Assembly (NCBI GenBank): GCA_049289295.1 | Contig: JBATLL010000062.1 | Span: forward strand, 62,001 to 126,000 | Length of the DNA stretch: 64,000 bases | Reading direction: 5' to 3' | Source: BOKV01 sp049289295 | GTDB taxonomy: Bacteria; Pseudomonadota; Alphaproteobacteria; Rhizobiales; Rhizobiaceae | In this document: piece by piece, positions 41,085 to 49,271 of the stretch | Layout of the letters: every line of letters begins with the position of its first letter | Position numbering within the stretch: the stretch's first letter is position 1 | Program-made: the position numbers and the translations under genes | Notes under the pieces: generated by a model | Told to the model about the DNA's origin: nothing | Seen by the model: only the letters and a program-made list of their open reading frames with translations | Database searches by the model: none

Positions 41085-43114
41085 GGCTGCACCTGCATGG
41101 TTCGGGTTGCGCGCCGCTTGAGCACCGTGCACTGGCTCGCATCGTTCATGATCACCTGGCATCGCAGGCAAAGAACGCATTCATTTGCATTGATGCGGCC
41201 GAGCGTGTCTATCGCGCCAACGGTGCATTTGGTTTCGCACAGTCTGCACTCGCGACCACATTGCGGCCTGCGATGCAACCAGTCGAATACTTTCAGCTTT
41301 GAAGGGATCGCCAGCCCCGCGCCCAGCGGGCACAGGTAGCGGCAGTAGAAGCGCTCGATGAACAGACCGGCAAACAGCAGCACACCAACAAACAGCAGGA
41401 ACGGCCAGGCACGCATGAATCGCAGCGAAATCGCTGTCTTGAACGGTTCGATTTCCGCCATCACCAACGAGTCATGCATCGAATAGAAGGAAAGCGCCAC
41501 GATGCCGACAAAGGCTGTGTATTTGAATATCCACAGACGCTCATGCAGCGCCTGGGGAACCTGAACCTGCCGCACGCCAAGCCTGACCGCGCTCAGATTG
41601 AGCAGTTCCTGCAGTGCACCAAACGGGCACAGCCAGCCGCAATAGACGCCGCGACCCCAGAAAAGCAGGCCGAGCGCGACAAAGCCCCAGAGCAAGAAGA
41701 TGACGGGTTCGATGAGGAAGGTCTCCCAGCGAAAACCACCCAGCAGGGAATGCAGGAAGGCAATGACCTGGACTATGCTGAGCTGTCCGTTGAGGCCCCA
41801 GCCAAGCACGAACAGCGTGAAAAGGAGAAAGCCGGTCCGCAGAGAACGCCAAAGCCCAGGCCTGTGGGTGATCCATTCCTGCGCGAAGAAGACAAGCCCG
41901 AGAACAAGAAGCAGGGCGGCCACCACCGCTATTTTCAATTGCGATTGCGCCCACATTGCTTTCCACAAGGGTTCGTCTTCAGCCATGGCTGCTGTTCGAA
42001 ACGCCTCCGGCAAACTGTATTGCGCATCGAGCACCAGCTTTATGGCCGTATCGCCTGACTTGCGTTCCGACACTATCTCGATGGTGAACGGCTTTAGAGG
42101 ATCAAGACTGCCGGGCAATCTGAACAGGCTGATTTCCCGTACCTGCGGCGCACCTTCTATGCGCAGGCGCTTTACCATCTGGAACGCGCTTTCTGTCGGC
42201 ACATGGCGAATGGAACCCTGTACGACCGCGACGCGCTCGAACACACCGCTTCGCCGCCAATCCGTGCCGCGATGCGAATAAAGTCCCGACGAGATGACGA
42301 TCAGCGAGGTTTCATTCGGCCCGAGACTGCCGATGGCACGGGTGAATTCCTGCTGACCCAGCAGGTTTTGTCCGACAGTGGGCGGATCGACCAGTCCCGT
42401 CCATACATGGATGAAATCACCCGGGCCTTGCTCAACCGGAAGATCGGCCTTGGCAAATGCAAGTGCCGCTTCAATTATGGTGATCGATGCTTCGGTCAGC
42501 GCGCCGCTTGCCAGCAGGGCGCTCCAGTCCAGTGGCCGGTAACCCAGTCGGTCCAGACCTCCGCCGACATCGATCAGGTCCCGGCCGGCCGCAAGCGTGC
42601 GTGCAGTGCGCAGGATGCCATCACGGATGACCCCGGTCGAAACCGTTGCCCGGCTTATGATGGCTGGCAGATCGTCCTCACTCGCGCCAGCGGATCGGCG
42701 AAGGTCATGGCCGGCAAAGCCGCTGACATAGGTCTCGATATCCTTGTCGGAGATGCCAAGGGTGAGGACAGGCTCATTGTGATGCACGAGGATCGCGCCC
42801 GCGATTTTCGCCTGCATGTCGATGCCGACCAGCACTTCCAGCGGCCTGCCGGAATAGCCAACCGAGCGGGCTATTTCCCAGGTTGATCCGACATGGCCGA
42901 TTGTCTCGCCGCCTGAAGAAATCGACCAGCCGGGAACGCCTGTTTCCTGTCGCGTGACTGTTACCGGCCCCGCAACTCCCATCAGCCTTGCCGCCATTGC
43001 CGCATCGGGTGCCGTTGCTGCCAGGGGTTCGCCAAAACCTGACGCGCTGTTTGCAGCGCTGGCAAATGCCAGCACGAACAGGACGATCAACGATAGGGAC
43101 GAGACGAGCCGCAT
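41081..43114 (-). CDS. nirI: NirI, NosR-type polyferredoxin-flavoprotein
   Basis: Membrane protein of 677 aa: signal peptide (to ~24); periplasmic FMN-binding domain with SRATVSTGVIRDGILR (~156-171; the Thr is the likely FMN site); about six helices with two CxxxCP loops, YCGWLCPFGA and YCRYLCPLGA; and a cytoplasmic C-terminus with two cysteine clusters (CGRECRLCETKC and CVLCLRC). NosR relatives supply electrons or maturation for nitrous oxide reductase; NirI acts on nirS expression or NirS activity. Adjacent to nirS and without nos genes in view, NirI is the better name. It is divergent from nirS and shares its NnrR-like box. Confidence 0.85.
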   Translation of the reverse strand: MRLVSSLSLIVLFVLAFASAANSASGFGEPLAATAPDAAMAARLMGVAGPVTVTRQETGVPGWSISSGGETIGHVGSTWEIARSVGYSGRPLEVLVGIDMQAKIAGAILVHHNEPVLTLGISDKDIETYVSGFAGHDLRRSAGASEDDLPAIISRATVSTGVIRDGILRTARTLAAGRDLIDVGGGLDRLGYRPLDWSALLASGALTEASITIIEAALAFAKADLPVEQGPGDFIHVWTGLVDPPTVGQNLLGQQEFTRAIGSLGPNETSLIVISSGLYSHRGTDWRRSGVFERVAVVQGSIRHVPTESAFQMVKRLRIEGAPQVREISLFRLPGSLDPLKPFTIEIVSERKSGDTAIKLVLDAQYSLPEAFRTAAMAEDEPLWKAMWAQSQLKIAVVAALLLVLGLVFFAQEWITHRPGLWRSLRTGFLLFTLFVLGWGLNGQLSIVQVIAFLHSLLGGFRWETFLIEPVIFLLWGFVALGLLFWGRGVYCGWLCPFGALQELLNLSAVRLGVRQVQVPQALHERLWIFKYTAFVGIVALSFYSMHDSLVMAEIEPFKTAISLRFMRAWPFLLFVGVLLFAGLFIERFYCRYLCPLGAGLAIPSKLKVFDWLHRRPQCGRECRLCETKCTVGAIDTLGRINANECVLCLRCQVIMNDASQCTVLKRRATRTMQVQP

Positions 43115-43171
43115 CCAGGTTTCCGCAGGATTTCAAGGTCGCTCGAAAATTCCCGAAGGGTGGCTGTCTCG

Positions 43172-43189
43172 CCTTAACGAAAGTCAAGG
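43172..43189. promoter_or_regulatory. FNR/NnrR-like box between nirI and nirS
   Basis: CCTTAACGAAAGTCAAGG, identical to the box before norC. It is centred 66 bases from the nirI start and 70 bases from the nirS start, in an otherwise 136-base divergent spacer, so one dimer could activate either direction. The regulator at 53158-53877 is the expected partner. Confidence 0.85.
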
Positions 43190-43250
43190 ACTGCATCGTG
43201 CCGACGCGCTTAGCTTTGAGTCTGCCTCACCAGCGGAACGGAGATGAACC

Positions 43251-45008
43251 ATGAAATCCCGACTCAAACTAGCCAGAATGTCCTTGCTCTCGGGCGCGGC
43301 GCTCGCACTGGCGTTGATTGCCCATCCAGCGATTGCGCAGGAAAAACCGAAGGAGCACGGGGACGGTCCCGCTGCCGCTTACGAACCTTCCATGACAACG
43401 CTTGGCGAACTCCATGTGGAAATACCTGGCCGCAAGGAAGGCGATCCAGTGATGACACAGGATGAGTTCCAGGTTGGAACCAAGATCTATTTCGAACGCT
43501 GCGCAGGTTGCCATGGCGTACTTCGCAAAGGCGCTACCGGCAAGCCGCTGACCACGGACATCACCCGTGCCAACGGTTATGACTATCTGCAGAGCTTCAT
43601 CACCTACGGATCACCCGCAGGCATGCCCAACTGGGGCACGTCGGGTGAACTCACGGAAGCTGAAGTGGACCTGATGGCCCGCTACCTGCTGCTTGAACCA
43701 CCAGCACCGCCTGAATTCGGCATGCCGGAAATGAAGGCGAGCTGGAAGGTCCTCGTGAAGCCGGAAGACCGGCCAACGAAAAAGATGAACGACATCGACA
43801 TCGACAATCTGATGTCCGTGACACTGCGCGATGCAGGCGAAATCGCTCTGATCGATGGCAATACCTATGAGATCAGGGCTGTCCTGAAAACAGGTTACGC
43901 TGTTCACATCAGCCGCATTTCGGCCTCCGGTCGTTACCTGTTCGTCATTGGACGCGATGCGCTCGTCAACATGATCGATCTGTGGATGGAAACGCCAGCA
44001 ACGGTCGCCCAGATCAAGGTCGGCTCCGAAGCCCGCTCGATCGAAACCTCGAAGTTCGAGGGCTGGGAAGACAAGCTTGCGGTCGCAGGTTCCTACTGGC
44101 CGCCGCAATATGTCATCATGGATGGCCAGACGCTCGAACCGCTCAAGGTCGTCTCGACCCGCGGCAATATTTATGACGAGCAGACCTACCATCCAGAGCC
44201 GCGCGTCGCATCCATCGTGGCCTCGCACTACAATCCGGAATTCATCATCAATGTGAAGGAAACCGGAAAGATCCTGCTGGTCGACTACACGGATCTGAAG
44301 AACCTGAAAACCGTCGAGATCGAAGCCGAACGCTTCCTCCACGATGGCGGGTTCGACAGCACCAAGCGGTATTTCCTCGTGGCAGCAAATGCTCGTGGCA
44401 AGGTCGCCGTTGTCGACACCAAGGAAGACAAGCTGACCGCGCTGATCGAAACCGGCGGAGCCACGCCGCATCCAGGCCGTGGTGCCAACTTCACCCATCC
44501 AGATCACGGCCCGGTCTGGGCGACATCGCATCTGGGTGACGAGACGGTGGCACTGATCGGAACCGATCCGGAAGGACATGCCGACAAGGCATGGAAACTG
44601 CTGGAAAGTTTCGAAGCATTGGGCGGCGGATCGCTGTTCATCAAGACCAATCCGGTATCGGATCATCTCTATGTTGATGCGCCGCTGAACCCGGATGCGG
44701 AAACTTCCGCTTCGGTCGCCGTGTTCACCATCAGTGAAATGAAGGCTGGCGAGGCACCGGAATACAAGGTGCTTCCGATTGGTGAATGGGCCGGCATTGC
44801 CGAAGGCCAGCCGCGAGTTGTCCAGCCCGAATTCAACAAGCAGGGAACGGAAGTCTGGTTCTCAGTCTGGAACGGCAAGGACAAGGAGTCGGCCATCGTC
44901 ATCGTCGACGACAAGACACTTGAACTCAAGCAGGTGATCAAGGATCCCCGCCTGATCACGCCAACCGGCAAGTTCAACGTCTTCAATACCCGAAGCGACG
45001 TCTATTGA
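43251..45008 (+). CDS. nirS: NirS, cytochrome cd1 nitrite reductase
   Basis: Periplasmic enzyme of 585 aa that reduces nitrite to NO. A Sec signal (LLSGAALALALIAHPAIAQ) is followed by the cytochrome c domain with CAGCH (C84, C87, H88) and then the eight-bladed haem d1 propeller (TGYAVHISRISASGRYLFVIGRD, WPPQYVIMDG, SHYNPEFIINVKETGK, RHDGG-type FLHDGGFD). The two catalytic histidines probably lie in ASHYN and GGATPHPGRG. GGAACGGAGATGAACC carries the ribosome site. A very strong hairpin follows the stop. Confidence 0.96.
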   Translation: MKSRLKLARMSLLSGAALALALIAHPAIAQEKPKEHGDGPAAAYEPSMTTLGELHVEIPGRKEGDPVMTQDEFQVGTKIYFERCAGCHGVLRKGATGKPLTTDITRANGYDYLQSFITYGSPAGMPNWGTSGELTEAEVDLMARYLLLEPPAPPEFGMPEMKASWKVLVKPEDRPTKKMNDIDIDNLMSVTLRDAGEIALIDGNTYEIRAVLKTGYAVHISRISASGRYLFVIGRDALVNMIDLWMETPATVAQIKVGSEARSIETSKFEGWEDKLAVAGSYWPPQYVIMDGQTLEPLKVVSTRGNIYDEQTYHPEPRVASIVASHYNPEFIINVKETGKILLVDYTDLKNLKTVEIEAERFLHDGGFDSTKRYFLVAANARGKVAVVDTKEDKLTALIETGGATPHPGRGANFTHPDHGPVWATSHLGDETVALIGTDPEGHADKAWKLLESFEALGGGSLFIKTNPVSDHLYVDAPLNPDAETSASVAVFTISEMKAGEAPEYKVLPIGEWAGIAEGQPRVVQPEFNKQGTEVWFSVWNGKDKESAIVIVDDKTLELKQVIKDPRLITPTGKFNVFNTRSDVY

Positions 45009-45018
45009 CCTGCAGACC

Positions 45019-45040
45019 GGGAGGGGCTTCGGCCCCTCCC
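45019..45040 (+). terminator. UUCG-loop hairpin after nirS
   Basis: GGGAGGGGC (45019-45027), loop TTCG, GCCCCTCCC (45032-45040): nine G/C-rich pairs closed by a UUCG tetraloop. No T-run follows, so it is best read as a 3' stabiliser/partial terminator that favours nirS mRNA over the haem d1 biosynthesis genes. Confidence 0.7.
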
Positions 45041-45062
45041 TCCCAACGCGAGGAGCCGGATC

Positions 45063-45845
45063 ATGAAACATGTCAGCAAGGGCAAAGTCTTCCTCATCGG
45101 CGCTGGACCGGGCGACCCGGACCTCTTGACATGCAGGGCCGTCAAGAGGCTGGGCAGCGCCGATGTGGTAGTCTTTGATCGTCTGGTATCTCGCGAAATC
45201 CTTGCCCTGGCGCGCCAGGGTGCGCAGCTGATCGACGTGGGCAAGATGCCCCGCCATCACAAGGTTCCCCAGGAGGAAATCAACGCGCTGCTGATCTCCC
45301 TCGCCAGGCAGGGCCTGACCGTTGCACGTCTCAAGGGTGGCGATCCGCTGATTTTCGGCAGAGGCAGCGAGGAAGCCGCAGAACTGGCCGAAGCCGGTAT
45401 CGAATATGAATTCGTGCCGGGAATAACCTCCGCCCAGGGCGCAGCCAGTTCCATCGGATTTCCACTTACCCATCGCGGTCTTGCCAGCAGCGTGCGCTAT
45501 GTCACCGGGCACCTGGCAAAGGACGCACAACTCGATCTGGACTGGCAGGGGCTTGCGAATGAAGACACGACACTCGTTGTCTACATGGGGGCGATGCACA
45601 TTGCGGAAATCGCATTCAATCTGATCCGCCATGGCATGCCAGCAGCGCTTCCAGTGATGGCTGTTTCGGCGGCAACGACAGCCCGGGAAAAGAAGATCAT
45701 CTCCTCACTGGGGGCGATCGCAACCGAGCTTGCCATCAATTCCCTGGATGGCCCGGTCCTCTTCGTCGTAGGTCACGTCATTTCGCTTTGTCCCGGCCAG
45801 GCTGTGAAACCGGCAAGGCTTCGCAAGGTGGCGCGATATGCCTGA
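45063..45845 (+). CDS. nirE: NirE, uroporphyrinogen-III C-methyltransferase
   Basis: SUMT of 260 aa that methylates uroporphyrinogen III at C2 and C7 with SAM to give precorrin-2, the first step towards haem d1. Family motifs: VFLIGAGPGDPDLLTCRAV, VVVFDRLVS, RLKGGDPLIFGRG, FVPGITSAQGAASSIGFPLTHR and TTLVVYMGAMH. It is the stand-alone form without a CysG-type dehydrogenase domain. The stop overlaps nirC by eight bases. Confidence 0.93.
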   Translation: MKHVSKGKVFLIGAGPGDPDLLTCRAVKRLGSADVVVFDRLVSREILALARQGAQLIDVGKMPRHHKVPQEEINALLISLARQGLTVARLKGGDPLIFGRGSEEAAELAEAGIEYEFVPGITSAQGAASSIGFPLTHRGLASSVRYVTGHLAKDAQLDLDWQGLANEDTTLVVYMGAMHIAEIAFNLIRHGMPAALPVMAVSAATTAREKKIISSLGAIATELAINSLDGPVLFVVGHVISLCPGQAVKPARLRKVARYA

Positions 45846-46161
45846 GTGGCTGCCCACACTGGTGACAGCAGTTTTCCTGCTCGCCTGGCCAGCAGTGACC
45901 GCCGCACAGGTGCATGCAAAACGCGCCAGCGAACTTGAGCACATGGTCATACAGGATTGCGGCTCGTGCCATGGGCTGACCATGAAGGGCGGTCTGGGAA
46001 CGCCGCTGACGCCGGACCTGCTGCGCGGGAGCGAACCTGCCAGTCTGGCCGCGATCATTCTCGACGGCGTTCCGGGCACGGCGATGCCGCCCTGGCGACC
46101 ACTTCTGTCAGAAGACGAAGCCTTGTGGATTGCCGACTATCTTTTGAGGACCAGGAAATGA
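45838..46161 (+). CDS. nirC: NirC, small cytochrome c (c55X)
   Basis: Periplasmic monohaem cytochrome of 107 aa: signal peptide ending near 23 (TAAQVHA), haem site CGSCH (C41, C44, H45) and a Met ligand probably in GTAMPPW. It is thought to pass electrons to NirF/NirN or NirS during haem d1 maturation. Overlaps nirE and nirF (ATGA). Confidence 0.9.
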   Translation: MPEWLPTLVTAVFLLAWPAVTAAQVHAKRASELEHMVIQDCGSCHGLTMKGGLGTPLTPDLLRGSEPASLAAIILDGVPGTAMPPWRPLLSEDEALWIADYLLRTRK

Positions 46162-47318
46162 AGCGTCTTCTGATTGCCTTGATGCTTGCAATCGCCCCTG
46201 CCCATGCTTCGGCCGGTTCCCCGGCCGAACCCTGTTGCGCCACGGGTGATCTGGGGTTGGTCGTGGAACGCGCAACCGGGTCTCTTCTTGTCGTTGATCG
46301 TTCCGAGCGCAGGGCAGTGGGCCGCATAGAAGGACTTGGCGATCTTTCCCACGCTTCCCTGACCTATAGTGCCGATGAACGCTATGCCTACGTCTTCGGG
46401 CGGGATGGCGGACTGAGCAAGGTCGACATGCTCAAGCGCATGGTGGTCGCACGCACCATCCAGGCCGGCAACTCGATTGGAGGCGCGATATCAGACGATG
46501 GCAAGCTCGTGGCGGTATCGAACTACACGCCAGGAGGAATAAAGGTCTTTGACGCCGATACGCTCGAACAGGTCGCCGATATCGCGACAGATGGGAAGGC
46601 GATAGGCCTTGCTGATCTGCCGGGACGACGCTTCATCTGGACCGTGTGGGATACGGGCGAGGCGCTGATTGGTGACTTCTCGAGTGAAAAGCCCATTGTC
46701 ACCAACCTTGGCGTGGTGGGAAAAAATCCGTTCGACGCTGTCGTGACCGACGATGCGCACACCTATCTGATCGGCCTTTTCGGCGAAAAGGGCGTGAGCG
46801 CAATCGACCTGTGGCAGGAAAAGCCGGAACCGGTTCGTTTCCTGAAAGATTATGGCAAGATCTCCGAGGATCAACCTGTCTACAAGATGCCCCATCTTCA
46901 GGGATGGGCTTTCACCCAGGGTCAGTTTGTACTGCCAGCAGTAGGGCGCCATGAACTTCTCTGGGTCGACCGCAAGTCGCTCGATGAAGTCGCGCGCACG
47001 CCTGTTCACGGGCAGCCGGTTTTCATCATTGCCCAGCCCGCTTCTCCCTATGTCTGGGTGAATTTCGCCACCCCGCTCAATGACACTGTTCAGGTAGTCG
47101 ATAGCCGCACCCATGCTGTCGTGGCTACCTTGCAGCCGGGCAAGGCCATCCTGCACATGGAGTTTGCCCCGCGCGGTGCGGAAGTCTGGATTTCATCGCG
47201 CGACGACAACAAGGTACTGATCTTCGACACGCGGACCCGCACAAGGATCGGTGAGTTCCACGCCCAGTCGCCCTCGGGAATATTCTTCACCGCTCGCGCT
47301 CACCAGCCGGGACTTTGA
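46158..47318 (+). CDS. nirF: NirF, haem d1 biosynthesis protein
   Basis: Propeller protein of 386 aa related to the d1 domain of NirS but without a cytochrome c domain. A signal peptide (LLIALMLAIAPAHASAG) precedes the fold (CCATGDLGLVVERATGSLLVVDR ... SRDDNKVLIFDTRTRTRIGEFHAQSPSGIFFT). It makes dihydro-d1 from the NirJ product in the periplasm. The start at 46158 overlaps the nirC stop. Confidence 0.92.
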   Translation: MKRLLIALMLAIAPAHASAGSPAEPCCATGDLGLVVERATGSLLVVDRSERRAVGRIEGLGDLSHASLTYSADERYAYVFGRDGGLSKVDMLKRMVVARTIQAGNSIGGAISDDGKLVAVSNYTPGGIKVFDADTLEQVADIATDGKAIGLADLPGRRFIWTVWDTGEALIGDFSSEKPIVTNLGVVGKNPFDAVVTDDAHTYLIGLFGEKGVSAIDLWQEKPEPVRFLKDYGKISEDQPVYKMPHLQGWAFTQGQFVLPAVGRHELLWVDRKSLDEVARTPVHGQPVFIIAQPASPYVWVNFATPLNDTVQVVDSRTHAVVATLQPGKAILHMEFAPRGAEVWISSRDDNKVLIFDTRTRTRIGEFHAQSPSGIFFTARAHQPGL

Positions 47319-47320
47319 CA

Positions 47321-48349
47321 ATGTTCGCCGAACTTCCCGAAATCGACCGCCGACTGTTGAATGAGTTCCAGCGCGACCTGCCGCTTTGCGGGCAACCTTT
47401 TTTGGAAATTGGCGCAACGCTCGGCATTTCGGAAACCGAAACGCTCGACCGCCTTGCGGCACTATGGCAGGACGGCCTGATCAGCCGGGTAGGGGCAACA
47501 ATCCGCCCCAACACGGCTGGTGCCTCCACACTTGCTGCCATGTCGGTACCACAGGAAGATATTGATACCGTAGCGGCGATTGTTGGCCGCGAGCCCGGTG
47601 TCAATCACTCGTACCTTCGGGAGCATCGCTGGAACCTGTGGTTTGTCGTCACTGCTCCCGACCGCGACGCACTCGACGCGTGCCTTTCGAGGATCAGGAA
47701 ACAAGCCCGTCTGGAACTGCTCGACCTCAGGCTGGTGCGCGCCTTCAACATCGATCTCGGATTTTCCCTGACTGACGCGAAGCGCAAGACCGGCCCAGGG
47801 CAGGCGGTCAACCAGGCCGCGATTCTTGACAGTGACCGGCCCATTCTCGATGCGCTTTCAAGGGGCCTGCCGCTCGTCTCGCGACCGTTTGCAGAATTGG
47901 GAACCATGCTCGGGCGCAGCGAAGCCGATATCCTGCAACGCATATCCTCGCTTCTAGCAGCAGGCATTCTCACGCGCCTTGGCGTGATTGTGAAACACCG
48001 TAAAATCGGTTGGAACGCCAATGCAATGGTTGTTTGGCAGGTGCCTGAAGACGCTATTTCCGAAGCGGGTGCTGCTCTGGCGGCTCATCCGGGAATCACC
48101 CTGTGCTACCAGCGCAACACGGTTCCCGGACTTTGGCCATTCACGCTCTTTTCAATGATCCATGCGCGCTCACGCGGCGAGGCGCTCGGTGTGCTCGAAG
48201 GCGCCCGAAACCTCGGTCCGCTCAGATCAATTCCCCATGAGGTGCTGTTTTCCACCCGCTGCTTCAAGCAGACGGGAGCAATGATCAATGCAACCGGAGA
48301 AAGGCAGGTCAATCATGAGACGCACGCCGTTACCCGAGCACATGCTTGA
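47321..48349 (+). CDS. nirDL: NirDL fusion, sirohaem decarboxylase subunit
   Basis: A 342-aa protein with two AsnC/Lrp-like halves: residues ~5-160 (NirD: LNEFQRDLPLCGQPFLEIGATLGISETETLDRL... SYLREHRWNLWFV) and ~170-325 (NirL: ILDALSRGLPLVSRPFAELGTMLGRSEADILQRI... CYQRNTVPGLWPF). Together with NirG and NirH it removes the two acetate carboxyls of sirohaem. In Pseudomonas D and L are separate genes; here they are fused, as in several other denitrifiers. The ATG two codons after the alternative TTG at 47315 is used. Confidence 0.9.
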   Translation: MFAELPEIDRRLLNEFQRDLPLCGQPFLEIGATLGISETETLDRLAALWQDGLISRVGATIRPNTAGASTLAAMSVPQEDIDTVAAIVGREPGVNHSYLREHRWNLWFVVTAPDRDALDACLSRIRKQARLELLDLRLVRAFNIDLGFSLTDAKRKTGPGQAVNQAAILDSDRPILDALSRGLPLVSRPFAELGTMLGRSEADILQRISSLLAAGILTRLGVIVKHRKIGWNANAMVVWQVPEDAISEAGAALAAHPGITLCYQRNTVPGLWPFTLFSMIHARSRGEALGVLEGARNLGPLRSIPHEVLFSTRCFKQTGAMINATGERQVNHETHAVTRAHA

Positions 48350-48788
48350 TGCCGTCGATCGTCGCATCATCAACCTCCTGCAGGAAGGATTTCCGCTGGC
48401 GAGCCATCCATTCGAACAGGTGGGCGAACAGATCGGCATAAGCGAAAGTGAAATCATTGATCGCATCACCCGCCTGCGCACACTGGGCGCGATCACCCGC
48501 TTTGGCCCGTTCCTGGATGCTGCAGCCATGGGTGGAGAGTTCTGTCTGTGCGCCATGGCGGTTCCTGCCGACAGATTTGAGGCGGTCATGACTTTGGTCA
48601 ATGACCGTCCCGAGGTCGCCCATAATTATCAAAGGGATCATCGGCTCAACATGTGGTTCGTGCTTGCCTGTGATCGCAAGGAGGACATCGAGATGGTTGC
48701 CGCGAATATCGAGACGGAAACCGGCCTTGAGGTTCTCCTGTTTCCAAAGCTCAAGGAATTCTTCGTGGGGTTCAGGGTAGCGGCATGA
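48315..48788 (+). CDS. nirG: NirG, sirohaem decarboxylase subunit
   Basis: AsnC-like protein of about 157 aa: DAVDRRIINLLQEGFPLASHPFEQVGEQIGISESEIIDRI, then AHNYQRDHRLNMWFVLACD with the His/Arg active-site phrase. It is part of the D-L-G-H decarboxylase complex. ATG at 48315 follows GGCAGG; an in-frame ATG at 48288 also has a possible ribosome site. Overlaps both neighbours. Confidence 0.88.
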   Translation: MRRTPLPEHMLDAVDRRIINLLQEGFPLASHPFEQVGEQIGISESEIIDRITRLRTLGAITRFGPFLDAAAMGGEFCLCAMAVPADRFEAVMTLVNDRPEVAHNYQRDHRLNMWFVLACDRKEDIEMVAANIETETGLEVLLFPKLKEFFVGFRVAA

Positions 48789-49270
48789 AACTGGAACCAA
48801 CAGATCGTCGAATCCTGTCAGCCACCCAGGGTGGCCTGCCATTGGTTCGCGAACCCTATGCGGAGATTGCAAGCTGGCTTGGACTGACTGAACGCGAAGT
48901 GATCGCGCGAATGGCCGCCATGCAGGAGACCGGCGTGATCCGCAGAATTGCAATTGCACCCAACCATTACGCGCTTGGCATGGTGGCAAACGGCATGAGC
49001 GTTTGGGACGTCATCGATGAAAAGGTGGATGAACTTGGCGCCAGGGTAGGGGCGCTCGAATTCGTTTCCCATTGCTATGTGCGCCCGCGCGCGCTTCCTG
49101 CCTGGCCCTACAACCTGTTCGCCATGATCCACGGTCCGGATCGCAACTCCGTGGAAGACCATCGCAAGCAGATCGCAACAGTCCTGGACGGGGCATGCCG
49201 CGCCAATGACATTCTCTATTCAACCCGCATCCTGAAGAAGACCGGAATGCGACTGAGCAAGGACGCCTGA
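48785..49270 (+). CDS. nirH: NirH, sirohaem decarboxylase subunit
   Basis: AsnC-like protein of 161 aa: LEPTDRRILSATQGGLPLVREPYAEIASWLGLTEREVIARM, then FVSHCYVRPRALPAWPYNLFAMIHGPDR, where NirL/NirH members differ from NirD/NirG. Starts with ATGA overlap to nirG; nirJ begins one base after its stop. Confidence 0.9.
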   Translation: MKLEPTDRRILSATQGGLPLVREPYAEIASWLGLTEREVIARMAAMQETGVIRRIAIAPNHYALGMVANGMSVWDVIDEKVDELGARVGALEFVSHCYVRPRALPAWPYNLFAMIHGPDRNSVEDHRKQIATVLDGACRANDILYSTRILKKTGMRLSKDA

Positions 49271-49271
49271 C

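Noticed and set aside
41081..43114. nosR of a nitrous oxide reductase cluster
   Set aside because: No nosZ or other nos gene in the window; divergent to nirS with an ApbE partner, as nirI-nirX.
43611..44666. Minus-strand reading frame inside nirS
   Set aside because: Shadow of nirS; no ribosome site or family pattern.
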